From Druceiella hillmani (taxonomy: Eukaryota; Arthropoda; Insecta; Lepidoptera; Hepialidae): a stretch of DNA of 64,000 bases. Within the stretch, counting starts at the first letter, position 1; each line of letters starts with the position of its first letter. Made by a program: the position numbers and the translations under genes. Below are positions 37,238-47,069 of the stretch, piece by piece. The notes under the pieces are model-generated. The model searched no databases, was not told where the DNA came from, and saw nothing but the letters and a program-made list of their open reading frames with translations. The DNA lies in the NCBI GenBank assembly GCA_039881145.1, contig JAYKKI010000023.1, forward strand, positions 4,130,501 to 4,194,500. The letters run 5' to 3'.

Positions 37238-39246
37238 TTGTTTAAAGGTACGAGTTCTGCGCGTAAAGATTCTCAAGCAGATGCATCCCTCGATTTTTCT
37301 AGGAGAAGCACAACAACTAACTTATTGGATATTGGGTTGTGTTTGGATTCTGGTTATCAAGTCAATGATGATCTACGTTTGAAATTACTAAGACATCCTT
37401 GGAACCCTAGCAAGACATACAATTTTAAAAATGATATAAACCTTGATGCTAAACTAGCTTTCCGACATGAATGGCTTACAACATATCCGTGGTTAGCTTA
37501 CTCAGCTCTAGCAAAAGGACCGCTGTGTAGGATATGTGTTTTATTTCGGCCGCCAGTGCAGCGCGGTCTACAAGGACAGTTCATAGTTTCTCCTTGCTTC
37601 AAATATCAAAAGTTTCATGAAGCTGCTCAGTCTCACGCGACAAGTATAAATACATTTGAAAAAATTATGGATAGAAAAGGATTTTGCGTTCATGGATCTT
37701 TAAATACGGCATATCACAAGGAAGTTGAAGAAAATCGTTTAAAACTTCGATCTATCATTTCAACAATTTTATTTTGCGGGCGACATGATCTTCCACATCG
37801 TGAAAAAATCGACAAGGGTTCTGTTTTTACAGACCTGCTACATTTTCGAGTTGACTCGGGAGACGAGATTCTGAAGAATCATTTAGAATAAGGAGCAAAA
37901 AATTCTTTATACTTATAGCATCAAATTCAAAACGAATTGATTGAAATTTGTCCAGATATTTTTAAGAGCAAAATAATTGAGAAGGTGAAACATGCTTCAG
38001 CTTTTTCGGTTTTAGCTGATATTAGTGGCACAGAACAATTATCAATTGGTGTTCGATATCTACGTTATGATAAAGATGCTAAAAAACCAATAATTTGTGT
38101 AGAATTCCTTGGATATGTACCGGTACAAGAACTAAATGCACAAGCCATTTCGGAAACTATTACTCACTTTCTGCAAGATTGCGATCTTGATTTAAATAAA
38201 CTTGTTGGTCAAGGATACGACGGGTGTGCTGCAATGACAGGTCACATAGGTGGCGTTCAGAAAATTACTAATGATAAATATCCTTTAGCCCTATTTTTCC
38301 ACTGTGCAAGCCATGTATTGAATATGACCTTAATACCGTCAGTGAATTGAGAAATACTGCTGGAACAACAAAGGACATTATAAATTTCTTTCGGGAGAGT
38401 ACGTTGCGGCGGAGTAAAATTCCAAATATACCACTATTTTGTGAAACGCGTTGGACAGCAAAGTACATAAGTATCAGAATATTTTCTGAAAATTTTGTGA
38501 CTATTATACAAGTTTTAGATGAACTTTCGCAGGACGCACCGAATTCTAAAACGAAAACCAAAGCGTATCAGCTCTGCACGACTGCAACTACTCCAATATA
38601 AATTGTGACACTTTTAATAATTGCTGCTTATTCTGCCAAACTTAAGCCCGTGTGTAATCAATTACAGGAAGTAAATTTGGATATAAAGACAATACATGAT
38701 CACGTTAATAAATTAACTGATATGCTTCAATCTCATCGCGATAATGCATCTATGGAGTTTGCGGTCATTTTTGAGAAAGCTCAGAAAATTTGCGAGAAAC
38801 TGAACGTTGAATTTAAGCGTCCTCGAGTAGTGGAAAAACAGACTTACAGATCAAATCACCCATCTGAAACTGTAGAAGAATTTTTCAGAAGATCTATATT
38901 TATTCCATACTTAGATTCTATTATTTCTTCACTAAAAAATCGATTTTCTTCAACACACAAGAAAGCATTTTCGCTTATGCTGCTTCACCCAGAAAATATG
39001 AGAAAATTAAACAAATCAGAATTTTTATCGATAGCAGAAGATATACAGAACTTTTACGGAGGTCTTCTCCATAATTTTATTGCCGAGGCTACCACATACA
39101 AGGTAATGAAAACAAATGAAGTAAATAATGAGATTCTAAATGAATCTGAATCGAAAGGCATTACTCTCCTGCTGGTTCAGTCGGGTAAAAAATATGTAAT
39201 TTTTTCTAAGTATTTTCTTTCCCGACAGGGGGGTGCAATTAGATAG
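37238..39246 (+). pseudogene. ZMYM1-like hAT-family transposase pseudogene
   Basis: Ordered blocks match the insect 'zinc finger MYM-type protein 1-like' transposase family. A TTF-type zinc finger region (WLTTYPWLAYSALAKGPLCR, then ICVLF) comes first. DUF4371-like blocks follow (LLHFRVDSGDEILKNHLE, FSVLADISGTEQLSIGVRYL, KLVGQGYDGCAAMTG, FFHCASHVLNM), and then LFCETRWTAKYISIRIFSEN and ETVEEFFRRSIFIPYLDSI. Lesions are in-frame TAA at 37889-37891, TAG at 37916-37918, a frameshift near 38340, and TAA at 38599-38601. The C-terminal hAT dimerisation domain is missing after ~39190, so this copy is truncated as well as mutated. Flanking repeat-array sequence on both sides suggests it inserted into that array. 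Enough sense remains for clear recognition, so it died comparatively recently. Confidence 0.82.
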
Positions 39247-39369
39247 ATAAGTGTATTTTAATATATTCCATAGCCGTAATAATATTTACAAGGTATGAAG
39301 CAACATGTGGTATAAGTAGGTAGGTAGTTATGTATACAGAGGCTTGAGTATGAAATTATTTCAATTAAT

Positions 39370-39490
39370 GAAGGTTTTGTCGATGATTTGGAATGCTTCT
39401 TGTGGGTAGAAAACTAATCTGATTTTAAGCTGTTCCAAAGTGATATTAACTCAGTAATTCAATGGAATCTGAACAATAAGTATTGACCGT
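39370..39490 (+). pseudogene. short non-LTR RT relic related to 23230-23760
   Basis: The frame reads FVDDLECFLWVEN*SDFKLF, then QSDINSVIQWNLNNK. This aligns residue by residue with FADDLRLF...SDSELFQRDIDIVFQWSLGNK in the relic at 23330-23435. It keeps the spacing from the catalytic box. Only about 40 codons survive. Confidence 0.6.
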
Positions 39491-40025
39491 TTGAAAGGAG
39501 ATTACAGAGTGTAAGATAGGTTAAGGTTGATGCAATCAGCTAGTTTAATATGCAATTAACTGTTTTTTTTCTGTTTTATACTTTATTGTTTTTGTATTCT
39601 ATTTAAAAACAATAGTATTTTTTGTGCTCACACATATCTAATGCTTTGGCTCAACTTTAAGTTAGACATAGGTTTTTTTCTAACGGCGTTTAATGTTCAT
39701 TAAACGCCGCAAATACCTATTTAAATTTCAATAAACAAGATTTTACTGAATTCTACGTGAGTTCACGTCGTTCTGGGTAACGTAGAATGTATATCGATTA
39801 AAAAAATTAACCGACTTCCAGATAACCATTGAATAAGAAACGCACTAAAAGGTATAAAATAATTAAAACACGAGTATTTAGTTGGATCTATTTATATAAA
39901 ATATAAATTTCGGACACAAATTTCGTGAAATATTACTGCTGTTAGAGATTTTCAGAGCTGACGCCAAGGCGAATGTGGTGCTTTTTGTGTATGTGGGTGT
40001 TCATGTACGTGAAATAGAGAAAAAG
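39491..40025. repeat. unassigned DNA with a dispersed 'CCGACTTC' repeat
   Basis: Positions ~39808-40000 ('CCGACTTCCAGATAACC', 'ATAAGAAACGCACTAAAA', 'GACGCCAAGG') match ~54155-54315 in the same order and orientation, so this is a dispersed repeat family. A 12-bp palindrome CGGCGTTTAATG lies at 39684-39709. No coding sequence is seen. Confidence 0.5.
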
Positions 40026-40200
40026 AGTCATCGATACTTGCATCAATTTCAATATTTTAGAGTCATCGATACTTGCATCAATTTCAATATTTTAGAGTCA
40101 TCGATACTTGCATCAATTTCAATATTTTAGAGTCATCGATATTTGCATCAATTTCAATATTTTAGAGTCATCGATATTTGCATCAATTTCAATATTTTTT
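40026..40200. repeat. 35-bp minisatellite, 5 copies
   Basis: The unit AGTCATCGATACTTGCATCA + ATTTCAATATTTTAG occurs five times head to tail. Only a C/T change (ATACTTGC to ATATTTGC) separates the last two copies from the first three. Confidence 0.95.
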
Positions 40201-40889
40201 TTATTAAATCCTTTTATTCCCATTAGAAATTGCCCAATGGTTCAAGATAAACGGAAATTAGTTTAGGTAAGCAAATTATTGCGCCAACCATAACTACTAC
40301 ATTGATTATTTCGTTTATATGAATTAAACCATTCTCCAGTGGTAAAAACATTTTAATCTATTTTTATATAAAACTATTTCACAAAACAAGAGACGTCATT
40401 AAAATTCGAATGAAGTAAAATATATTTTAGCGCGTAATGTATGATAACCTTTATAGATTCCACTATGACTACAGCGTTCCCAATGTTGTTTGTTTAAAAT
40501 ATTTCCATAGTCGTGACGGGGCAGTTCCGTAGAGTAACATCGACCGTGACCGTGAATTTGTCACTAATCACTCTGGGCTTCGCAGTCAAATGGTCTCGCA
40601 AAATGACCCGCATGTTTCAATGTATCAACCACGTGCGTGAACTGATCTATGACTGTTATTAATTTTATCGGGGCTTGGGTTATGACGGTGACTGGCCGAA
40701 ACGTATTTTGTTGACTCCGATCGATAACGAAATTTATAAGACCGAGGGTCATCAATCGTAATGGCATATGTTCATTGCAATAGGGAACTAATAATAGATA
40801 GGAACTAGGGAATAAATTTCAATTTGTACTGAAATTTATTTGATTTATCAAGGTCGGATGGATACATGCTCTTCTTCTATAGGAATCTC

Positions 40890-40940
<51 letters not shown>

Positions 40941-41539
40941 TTGTTGTTAAATTTGTATAACAATTCGTTTTCTAAGACTGTGCTTGAATACAAAATAAAA
41001 TGGCCACAACAATTGTTTTTCATATCTCATTTTTAATGTTAATGAAAGGGTTAAGCGCCTTTCAGTAGATATACACCGGGTGCCGCACGGCATCACGGAA
41101 GCGATACGGCACACTATGATCTGAAATTCGCTTTTCATATATATAGCAAAGAAAATTCAGATTTCGATAAATATTACGTCGCGAATTTCTTCAGTTTATT
41201 TTTATATGTAGGAATATATAGCTGAAGTTGTCATAAAATGGTCGACACCAACAACTCAACAGACAACTCTAACTTAAAAATATTTTGTATTTTTTTGTGT
41301 ACGGAATCAGAAAATTTTACTTTTCTCGCAACTGAACGAAACTGACCTGTTTCCTTTCATATGGATGTTATCACGCATGAAATGGTTCCGATGAGCTATG
41401 GCATAGTATTTTGTAAAATAACACTTCACGATAACACGATAATAGGTATTTAAAATGTGCCGTTAGCCGTAAACTATTATGTTACTAATGTTAAAGAACA
41501 TGTGTCCATAGTGAATATAGTAAAATATTAACTTTAATT
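40201..41539. other. non-coding DNA, no gene seen
   Basis: It contains a TA microsatellite at ~40895-40939. The minus-strand frames 40564-40767 and 40947-41138 show no recognisable domain. No RNA or mobile element is recognised. Confidence 0.5.
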
Positions 41540-41728
41540 AATTTATTTATCTACTTTAATGTATCTAATTGATACATATGGCGGACTTATTGCTACTAAA
41601 GCAATCTCTTACAGCCAACCATAACACCAGCCCAGCCCCGCTCGACGAGCTACCAGGAATCGAACCTGGGTCACGCGGTGCACCGCGCCGTCAAAGACCG
41701 TATGCCTTGTGATCAACCCACCGCGACG
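41540..41728 (-). mobile_element. tRNA-derived SINE
   Basis: On the minus strand the head starts near CGTCGCGGTGGGTTGATCAC (A-box-like) and contains a B-box GGTTCGATTCC (plus positions 41656-41666). It ends with an acceptor-like complement (GTAGCTCGTCG). A body with 'AGTAGCAATAAGTCCGCCAT' follows, then an A-rich tail toward 41540. The internal RNA polymerase III promoter and tRNA-like fold followed by an unrelated body define a SINE. The stem is too degenerate and the body too long for this to be a true tRNA gene. Confidence 0.72.
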
Positions 41729-41837
41729 AATTTCTTATTTAACATAATATGTTAAATACCATAAAATACTGTCACTAATGTGGAAATACATGCATAAATT
41801 CCTTATCGAAATTCTAAAGTTTCAACATTGTACTGCG

Positions 41838-41943
41838 GACAAAGTGGCAGTCATGGGCGCGCGTGTCATAGCTGTCATAGACAAAGTGGCAGCCATGGGC
41901 GCGCGTGTCATAGCTGTCGTAGACAAAGTGGCAGCCATGGGCG
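41838..41943. repeat. 42-bp minisatellite, about 2.5 copies, target of the LTR element
   Basis: The unit GACAAAGTGGCAG(T/C)CATG + GGCGCGCGTGTCATAGCTGTC + (A/G)TA occurs at 41838, 41880 and 41922. The third copy is cut at GGGCG by the 5' LTR. After the 3' LTR, GCGCGTGTGTCGTAGCTG (46671-46688) resumes the unit, so the retrotransposon inserted in this array. The plus frame 41778-41969 over it is incidental. Confidence 0.8.
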
Positions 41944-42140
41944 TGACAGCCACACTTATACATATATAAATGTATGGTAGTAACTATTGCCCGCCGTTGT
42001 AATGTAAACAAAAACAATGTAAACAAACCTTAGATTAAGTCATCTATGTTTCGTAAGGGCAATACTAATACAGAGCTGGTTGCGTAAAGACGTTGTTTTC
42101 ATCCCTAGTTTCCATCCTTTGTTTTCAGCCCTTTATATTA
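41944..42140 (+). repeat. 5' LTR of a Ty3/gypsy retrotransposon
   Basis: It starts TGACAGCCACACTTATACAT and is nearly identical to 46512-46670. It carries a ~40-bp segment ('CTATTGCCCGCCGTTG' and following) absent from the 3' LTR. It is immediately followed by a tRNA-like primer site. The exact right border is uncertain by a few bases because the two LTRs diverge at 'CCCTTT'. Confidence 0.82.
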
Positions 42141-42154
42141 TCAGAAGTGGGATT
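42138..42154 (+). other. primer-binding site, probably tRNA-Leu
   Basis: TATCAGAAGTGGGATTT right after the LTR resembles the complement of the 3' end of tRNA-Leu (TGGTGTCAGAAGTGGGAT). The first few bases are mutated. The tRNA identity is from memory. Confidence 0.5.
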
Positions 42155-42400
42155 TGAAATAATTTAAATACCTACAGCCATAAATAACAATAAAAGCCGA
42201 AAAAATAAAAATAAATTGCTCAGTTTTGAAGTAATTTAAATACCTACCACCACAGTTAACCATAAAATCGTAAAAAAAATAGTAATAAATAAATAAAAAT
42301 AGATTAAAGAGTGTAATAATTTAAATATCTACCGCAACAATGAATAATAGGAACGTGAAAAATAAAAATAAATATAGAATGAGCCGTGATGAACGATCAG
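42155..42400 (+). repeat. gypsy leader with three internal repeats
   Basis: 'AATTTAAATACCTAC' followed by an A-rich stretch recurs at about 42161, 42232 and 42317, with a 70-85 bp period, between the primer site and gag. This probably belongs to the untranslated leader. Confidence 0.55.
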
Positions 42401-42421
42401 TGATAGAAAACTGTACAGAAT

Positions 42422-43230
42422 ATGAGTGAACCTGAACATTTTAGAGAAACCAGCATTAGCAAGGCTATATTTCTGCCTACATTTGATCCGAGTGTTGGTG
42501 CTATTGAAGTTAGTGAATGGAATGCAGAAGTAGATGCCCTAGCCGCAAAGAATGGATGGGACGATGTAGAGACTATCGCGAGATGTGTACCATTTTTAAC
42601 GGGGTCCGCGGGTGAGTTATACAATGAATAGACACCTGTGCAGAGAACCTGGCCAACATTGAGAGAGGATCTTCAGACTACGTTTCTTAAATGTCGCGAT
42701 TTATACCGAGATTTTAAAATTATTGCAAATATGACAAGTGATCAATACGCTACCGTATCTATTTAAGCTGCGATGAAAAATAGAATGCTGAAGCAATTAA
42801 GACTCCAATTTCGTGAATGTGAAATATTGGAATTAATAACAGGGAGATTCATTAACCCTAATGCTAAATCCATTGCAAGCACCGCTGAAACAATTAGTGG
42901 GTTATTCGAAAAATTAGCCCGCTATATTCCAAGTTTGCCAAACCTGGCGAAAACTTCTTTTACTACGAACTCGGGCGGTGATACGGATTTGTTGCCATCC
43001 ACATTAAAGAGACCAAGAATGACGACAGAACTAAAGCGATGCCATTGCTGTAATCGAGTGGGATATATAGAACGTGATTGTCGTACCAGCACAAATAATT
43101 TACCAAACAGATTTCCAGCTATCATAACGGAAGACAATAATATTTCATCTTCGAATAAATTTTCCAAGCAAGATAAGTGCTGTACTTTTTGTTTAAAAAA
43201 ATGACACTTGGCCGAGGACTGCTGGACAGA
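42422..43230 (+). pseudogene. gypsy gag pseudogene with two zinc knuckles
   Basis: The frame from ATG 42422 encodes a gag-like capsid start (FLPTFDPSVGAIEVSEWNAE). Near its end two zinc knuckles bind retroelement RNA in intact relatives. Knuckle 1 is CHCCNRVGYIERDC, with Tyr in place of the usual His. Knuckle 2 is CTFCLKK*HLAEDC, with a TGA (43202-43204) replacing the usual Gly. In-frame stops also lie at 42629-42631 and 42764-42766. The frame meets the pol frame at ~43225, where the protease is missing. Gag of this class forms the particle shell; this copy cannot. Confidence 0.8.
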
Positions 43231-44364
43231 TTATGTGTAGATTACCGAGCTTTAAATAGAATAACAATTAAAGATAGGTATCCACTACCATTAATTGACG
43301 ATCAATTAGACAGATTAGGAAAAGCTCGTTATTTCAGCACGCTCGACATGGCGTCAGGGTTTCATGGAATTTCTATTGAACGAAAGACATCTGTGGAGAA
43401 GACTGCTTTTGTAACACCTGATGGGCATTATGAATGGTTACGAGTACCATTTCGTCTCTGTAATGGACCCAGTACTTTTCAAAGAGTAGTAAATAAAGCA
43501 TTGGGAAATTTGAAAAATACTATAGCCCTAGTCTACATCGATGATGTCACAATATTTTCAGCCAGCATAGAAGAAGGATTAGAGAGGCTTAGTCTGGTGC
43601 TGAAAGCGTTAGATAATGCGGGGTTTACATTAAACTTAAAAAAATGTAAATTTCTACAAACTGAAATTGAATATTTAGGAAGAATTATTTCCATAGAAGG
43701 AATTCGACCTGGGGATACCAAAATAGAGGCACTGAAAAATTCCCCCATACCACGAAATATTAAACAAGTGAGACTACTGATGGGACTCGCTGGATATTAT
43801 CGAAAATATATTCATGAATTTTCAACAAAAACTGCATGTATAACTGATCTTTTGCGGAAAAACACAAATTTTATTTGGTCAGAAAAATGTGAAAAAGCTA
43901 GAAAATACATAATTAGTAAACTTTCTTCACGTCCTCTGTTAGTTGTTTTCGACCCAGATCGTGAAACGGAATTACACACTAATGCAAGTAGCCTTGGGTT
44001 TGGTGCAATTTTATTCCTATGGCACAATCAAGATCTTCGTGTTGTATCCTACTACAGTAAAAGAGCCCCGTCTGAAGAATTAAAATACCACAGCTATGAG
44101 TTAGAGACAATAGCTATAGTGAACGCACAAAAATATTTTCGGGTATACTTATTGGGAATAGAGTTCAAATTAATTACGGACTGCAACGCTGTGAAATCAA
44201 CTTCCACCAAACGAGACTTATTACTTCGAGTTGCTAGATGGTGGTCATACATACAAGACTTTAATTTTGAAATTGAATATAGAAAAGGCAGTGTCGATTT
44301 TCTTAGCAGAAATCCGCAGCGAAACAAAACTGAAGAAATACTAGTAAATGATCAAGTTACATAG
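43210..44364 (+). pseudogene. gypsy pol: reverse transcriptase and RNase H
   Basis: The open frame begins directly with the RT core (RLCVDYRALNRITIKDRYPL) and lacks the protease and N-terminal RT, so an internal deletion joins gag to pol. RT motifs follow in order: YFSTLDMASGFHGI, WLRVPFRLCNGPSTFQR (FRLC for the usual FGLC), YIDDV (catalytic YIDD at 43534-43545), LNLKKCKFLQTEIEYLG and GLAGYYRKYI. RNase H comes next with LHTNASSLGFGAIL, where the catalytic Asp of TDAS is Asn, then SYELETIAIVNAQKYFRVYL and ITDCNAV. A TAG ends the frame at 44362-44364, just before integrase. The ~1.15 kb uninterrupted frame shows that decay is mild here. Confidence 0.9.
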
Positions 44365-44439
44365 TTAGAAGCAACTCAAAAACAAGATAAAGAAGTGACC
44401 GACATAATGAGAAGATTCAAGAGAATCATGAGAGCCTAA

Positions 44440-45451
44440 AAGAGTATAGAGTGTTAAATGGTATACTGATGAGATGTTTGAAGAAAACCGGGAAAGAAAA
44501 TTAAAATATTACGTACCTTCGGCAGCCCGATTCAGCTTAACTAATTTTTTTCATAACGAACAATGTTATGTCGGTGTAGAAAAAGCTCTGGTTTCCTGGA
44601 ATGACATCTTTTGTAAAAAAATACGTTGGTCATTGTGTCATATGTTTATCGTCAAAACGACCCAGTGGGCCAAAACAAGGCTTGTTACATCCTATTTATA
44701 AACTGCCAATACCATTCCACACTGTACATGCCGATTGTACGGGACCGTTTGGAACAGCAAACGATCACTATAGATACCTATTGTTATTAGTGGACGCTTA
44801 TACTAAGTTCACAACATAAGTACCTATTAAAAATCTCAACTTAGTTTGTTCGGTACCATAAAACGAATTATAACAGACAAAGGAACAAACTTTTCCAGTA
44901 GACAAACAAAAAATCTTTTAAAACGAATGAATATTGAAATACATTTTATCGCCACCGGAGCAAGTCCAGCTAACGGAGCTAACGGACAGGCTGAACGATA
45001 TATTGCTACCGTATTAAATCTATTAGCTTGCGAAGTAAGTCAGAATGGACGAGCGTACTTTACAAAATACAGCTGACTTTAAATACTACTGTTCAGAAAA
45101 GTATCGGTTGTAATTGAACTACTCACTGGAATGCGTTCTGAAGTGCCTGCCGTAAGACAATTAAATAATGAACTGAAAACAAATCAAAGGTTTGATAGAA
45201 CGCGACGTAACAATATTAAGATAATAATAATAAGAGAAGAAGATGTTGTTTTCGTTCAAAGCCAACGAATGCGTTTGGGTAAATTAAATTCAAGATACAC
45301 TGGACCATATACGATTGAAAAATGTCTGCCGAGAGACAGATACAGAGTTAAAAATATAAAAATAAAAACACTTCAAATAGTACCAAAAGATACAATTAGA
45401 TTGTGGAATCGAGAGGCTGTGGAAAATGCAGTGACAGCTTGTGCTTTATAA
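44440..45451 (+). pseudogene. gypsy pol: integrase and C-terminal domain, frameshifted
   Basis: The integrase is split over several frames. The HHCC zinc domain is partly readable (FHNEQCYVGVEKAL, then CVICLSSKRP). The catalytic core shows HADCTGPFG (first Asp), IITDKGTNFSS (second Asp) and ANGQAERYIATV (Glu), so the DDE triad residues persist but in different frames. The C-terminal frame 45131-45451 has RYTGPYTIEKCL, the GPY/F-type module of gypsy integrases, and ends at TAA near 45449. Frame changes lie near 44600, 44820 and 45080. Confidence 0.82.
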
Positions 45452-45539
45452 TCAATATAATAAAACTTACATAAATTTCAAACTATTCCATAGGGGCTGA
45501 GTAAGTATAATAATGTAACTAAGCGTAAGCGGCTTTTTG

Positions 45540-45740
45540 AAGTGCGCTGGGATCGCTACAAATATTGAGTGGGCGCGAGCATCTTATGTAATAATAAGAG
45601 TGCTAGGACCGCAAAAACAAAAAAAAATGGCACGTGTTACTTATATGATAAGTGAGCGAGGACCGCAGCAAAAAATAAACAAATGGCGCGAGCTACTTAC
45701 ACGATAAGTGGGCGAGGATCGCACACATTGGTATTCATTG
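45540..45740 (+). repeat. gypsy 3' non-coding repeats, about 3 copies of ~62 bp
   Basis: 'TGGCGCGAGCTACTTACACG' with 'ATAAGTGGGCGAGGATCGCA' recurs imperfectly at ~45562, ~45630 and ~45683, downstream of pol. No env gene is present. Confidence 0.6.
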
Positions 45741-45802
45741 TGGAGAAATGAGACGAGTTAGTTTTAAAATAAAACAAAGGCCCCGTCGATAGTCGAAAAA
45801 AA

Positions 45803-45805
<3 letters not shown>

Positions 45806-45854
<49 letters not shown>
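45806..45854. repeat. (TA)n microsatellite left of the nested MITE
   Basis: A pure TA tract of about 48 bp. Confidence 0.95.
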
Positions 45855-45855
<1 letters not shown>

Positions 45856-45856
<1 letters not shown>

Positions 45857-46251
45857 AACTCTTTTGCAAAAAAACGGGCACTTATAGGAATAAACCATAT
45901 CAGAGTTATTTTATTATTATTTGATGCATTTTATATGGCGATATGATTAGAATATTGTTATTTATTATTGAGATATCGTTTTTACCTACTTCAGTCATAC
46001 TGGTACAAAAAAAAACGTAACAAATGAAAAAGAATTTAATAAGAGTTGGATACCGTCAAAAATACGTCTTTGTCAGTGAAAGAGAATTTTCATTAAAAAA
46101 GAATAAATTTCAAATTTAGAATGTTCGTTTTTATGTGCCAGAATAGACTATACCTGTCAGTAACAATTACAATTAATGCAACCTCTTAATAAATAATATT
46201 TTGTTAATAATATGACAAAATCAAAAGTGCCCGTTTTTATGCAAAAGAGTG

Positions 46252-46252
<1 letters not shown>
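45856..46252. mobile_element. MITE with 26-bp TIRs nested in the gypsy 3' region
   Basis: ACTCTTTTGCAAAAAAACGG + GCACTT (45858-45883) is an inverted match (25 of 26) to 46225-46250. The element is ~395 bp and has no coding capacity. It sits between two long (TA)n tracts, fitting a TA target preference as in Tc1/mariner-type elements. Because the flanks are TA repeats the exact duplication cannot be read. Confidence 0.78.

Positions 46253-46253
<1 letters not shown>

Positions 46254-46311
<58 letters not shown>
46254..46311. repeat. (TA)n microsatellite right of the nested MITE
   Basis: An almost pure TA tract of about 56 bp. It mirrors the tract on the other side of the MITE. Confidence 0.95.
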
Positions 46312-46312
<1 letters not shown>

Positions 46313-46511
46313 CAGTAGTCAGTTGACAGTTTTTCTTATAATAAAATAATAGCTTCATAGTTAAAGCATTAAAATAAAAATTGCCAATTGAGGCATTAAA
46401 ACAGCTAGATAATTGTCAGATTACTAATATTTCCTGTATTCCAGGTAATTCAATGATTGGTGACTGGTGGATGAATTGGACTTCGAGAACGAAGCTTGGG
46501 CAGGAAAGCCG

Positions 46512-46670
46512 TGACAGCCACACTTATACATATATAAACGTATGGTAGTAAACAAACCTTAGATTAAGTCACCTATGTTTCGTAAGGGCAGTACTAATAC
46601 AGAGCTGGTTGCGTAAAGACGTTGTTTTCATCCCTAGTTTCCATCGTTTGTTTTCAGCCCTTTCGATTAA
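46512..46670 (+). repeat. 3' LTR of the Ty3/gypsy retrotransposon
   Basis: It starts TGACAGCCACACTTATACAT after a purine-rich stretch (GGGCAGGAAAG, a plausible polypurine primer) and matches the 5' LTR to 'TTTTCAGCCCTTT'. Relative to the 5' LTR it has lost ~40 bp between GTAGTAA and ACAAACC. A few substitutions separate the two, so the insertion is moderately old. Confidence 0.82.
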
Positions 46671-46823
46671 GCGCGTGTGTCGTAGCTGATCGAAGCCGCC
46701 TCATGCGGGATAATACACCATGTGAGAGAGAACCCATTAGTTTCATTTATTTATTAGAAAAATACAAAACCAGTTTTTACTCGAATGTAGACCATTTTAT
46801 GACATTCATACCTATATACTATA

Positions 46824-47069
46824 CAGGTTGTCCTGTAAGGAGTGGACTAATGAAATATTGATATATTACACATACGAAACAATATTTTATTATCCTCTTA
46901 ATGTTTGTCTTAAATCGTTGTTCATCGAAATTAGTCCAATGGATGGATTGAGGTCTGGCGAGCGTGATGCCCATGCAATTGTACCGCCACGTCCTATCCA
47001 TAGTTTCGGATGTGTAATAAACCCCTGTATCATTGACATTTCTTTGGTTCACTCCTTACGGGACACCTA
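46824..47069 (-). mobile_element. mariner-like internal deletion derivative
   Basis: CAGGTTGTCCTGTAAGGAGT at the left and the inverted match ending ACTCCTTACGGGACACCTA at the right form ~37-bp TIRs. TA lies outside both ends (46822-46823 and 47070-47071), as for mariner/Tc1 elements. The minus strand still encodes GRGGTIAWASRSPDLNPS (~46938-46993), a form of the WPPRSPDLTPLDF motif near the last catalytic residue of mariner-type transposases. So this is a shrunken transposon rather than an unrelated MITE. Overlapping frames on both strands are not genes. Confidence 0.82.

Noticed and set aside
41640..41728. True tRNA gene on the minus strand
   Set aside because: B-box is good but the acceptor and anticodon stems do not pair properly and a SINE body follows.
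41778..41969. Ala/Val-rich repeat protein over the 42-bp minisatellite
   Set aside because: Frame results from the in-frame repeat length and runs into the LTR.
42397..44327. Minus-strand frames opposite gypsy gag and pol
   Set aside because: Shadow frames of clearly coding plus-strand retrotransposon sequence.
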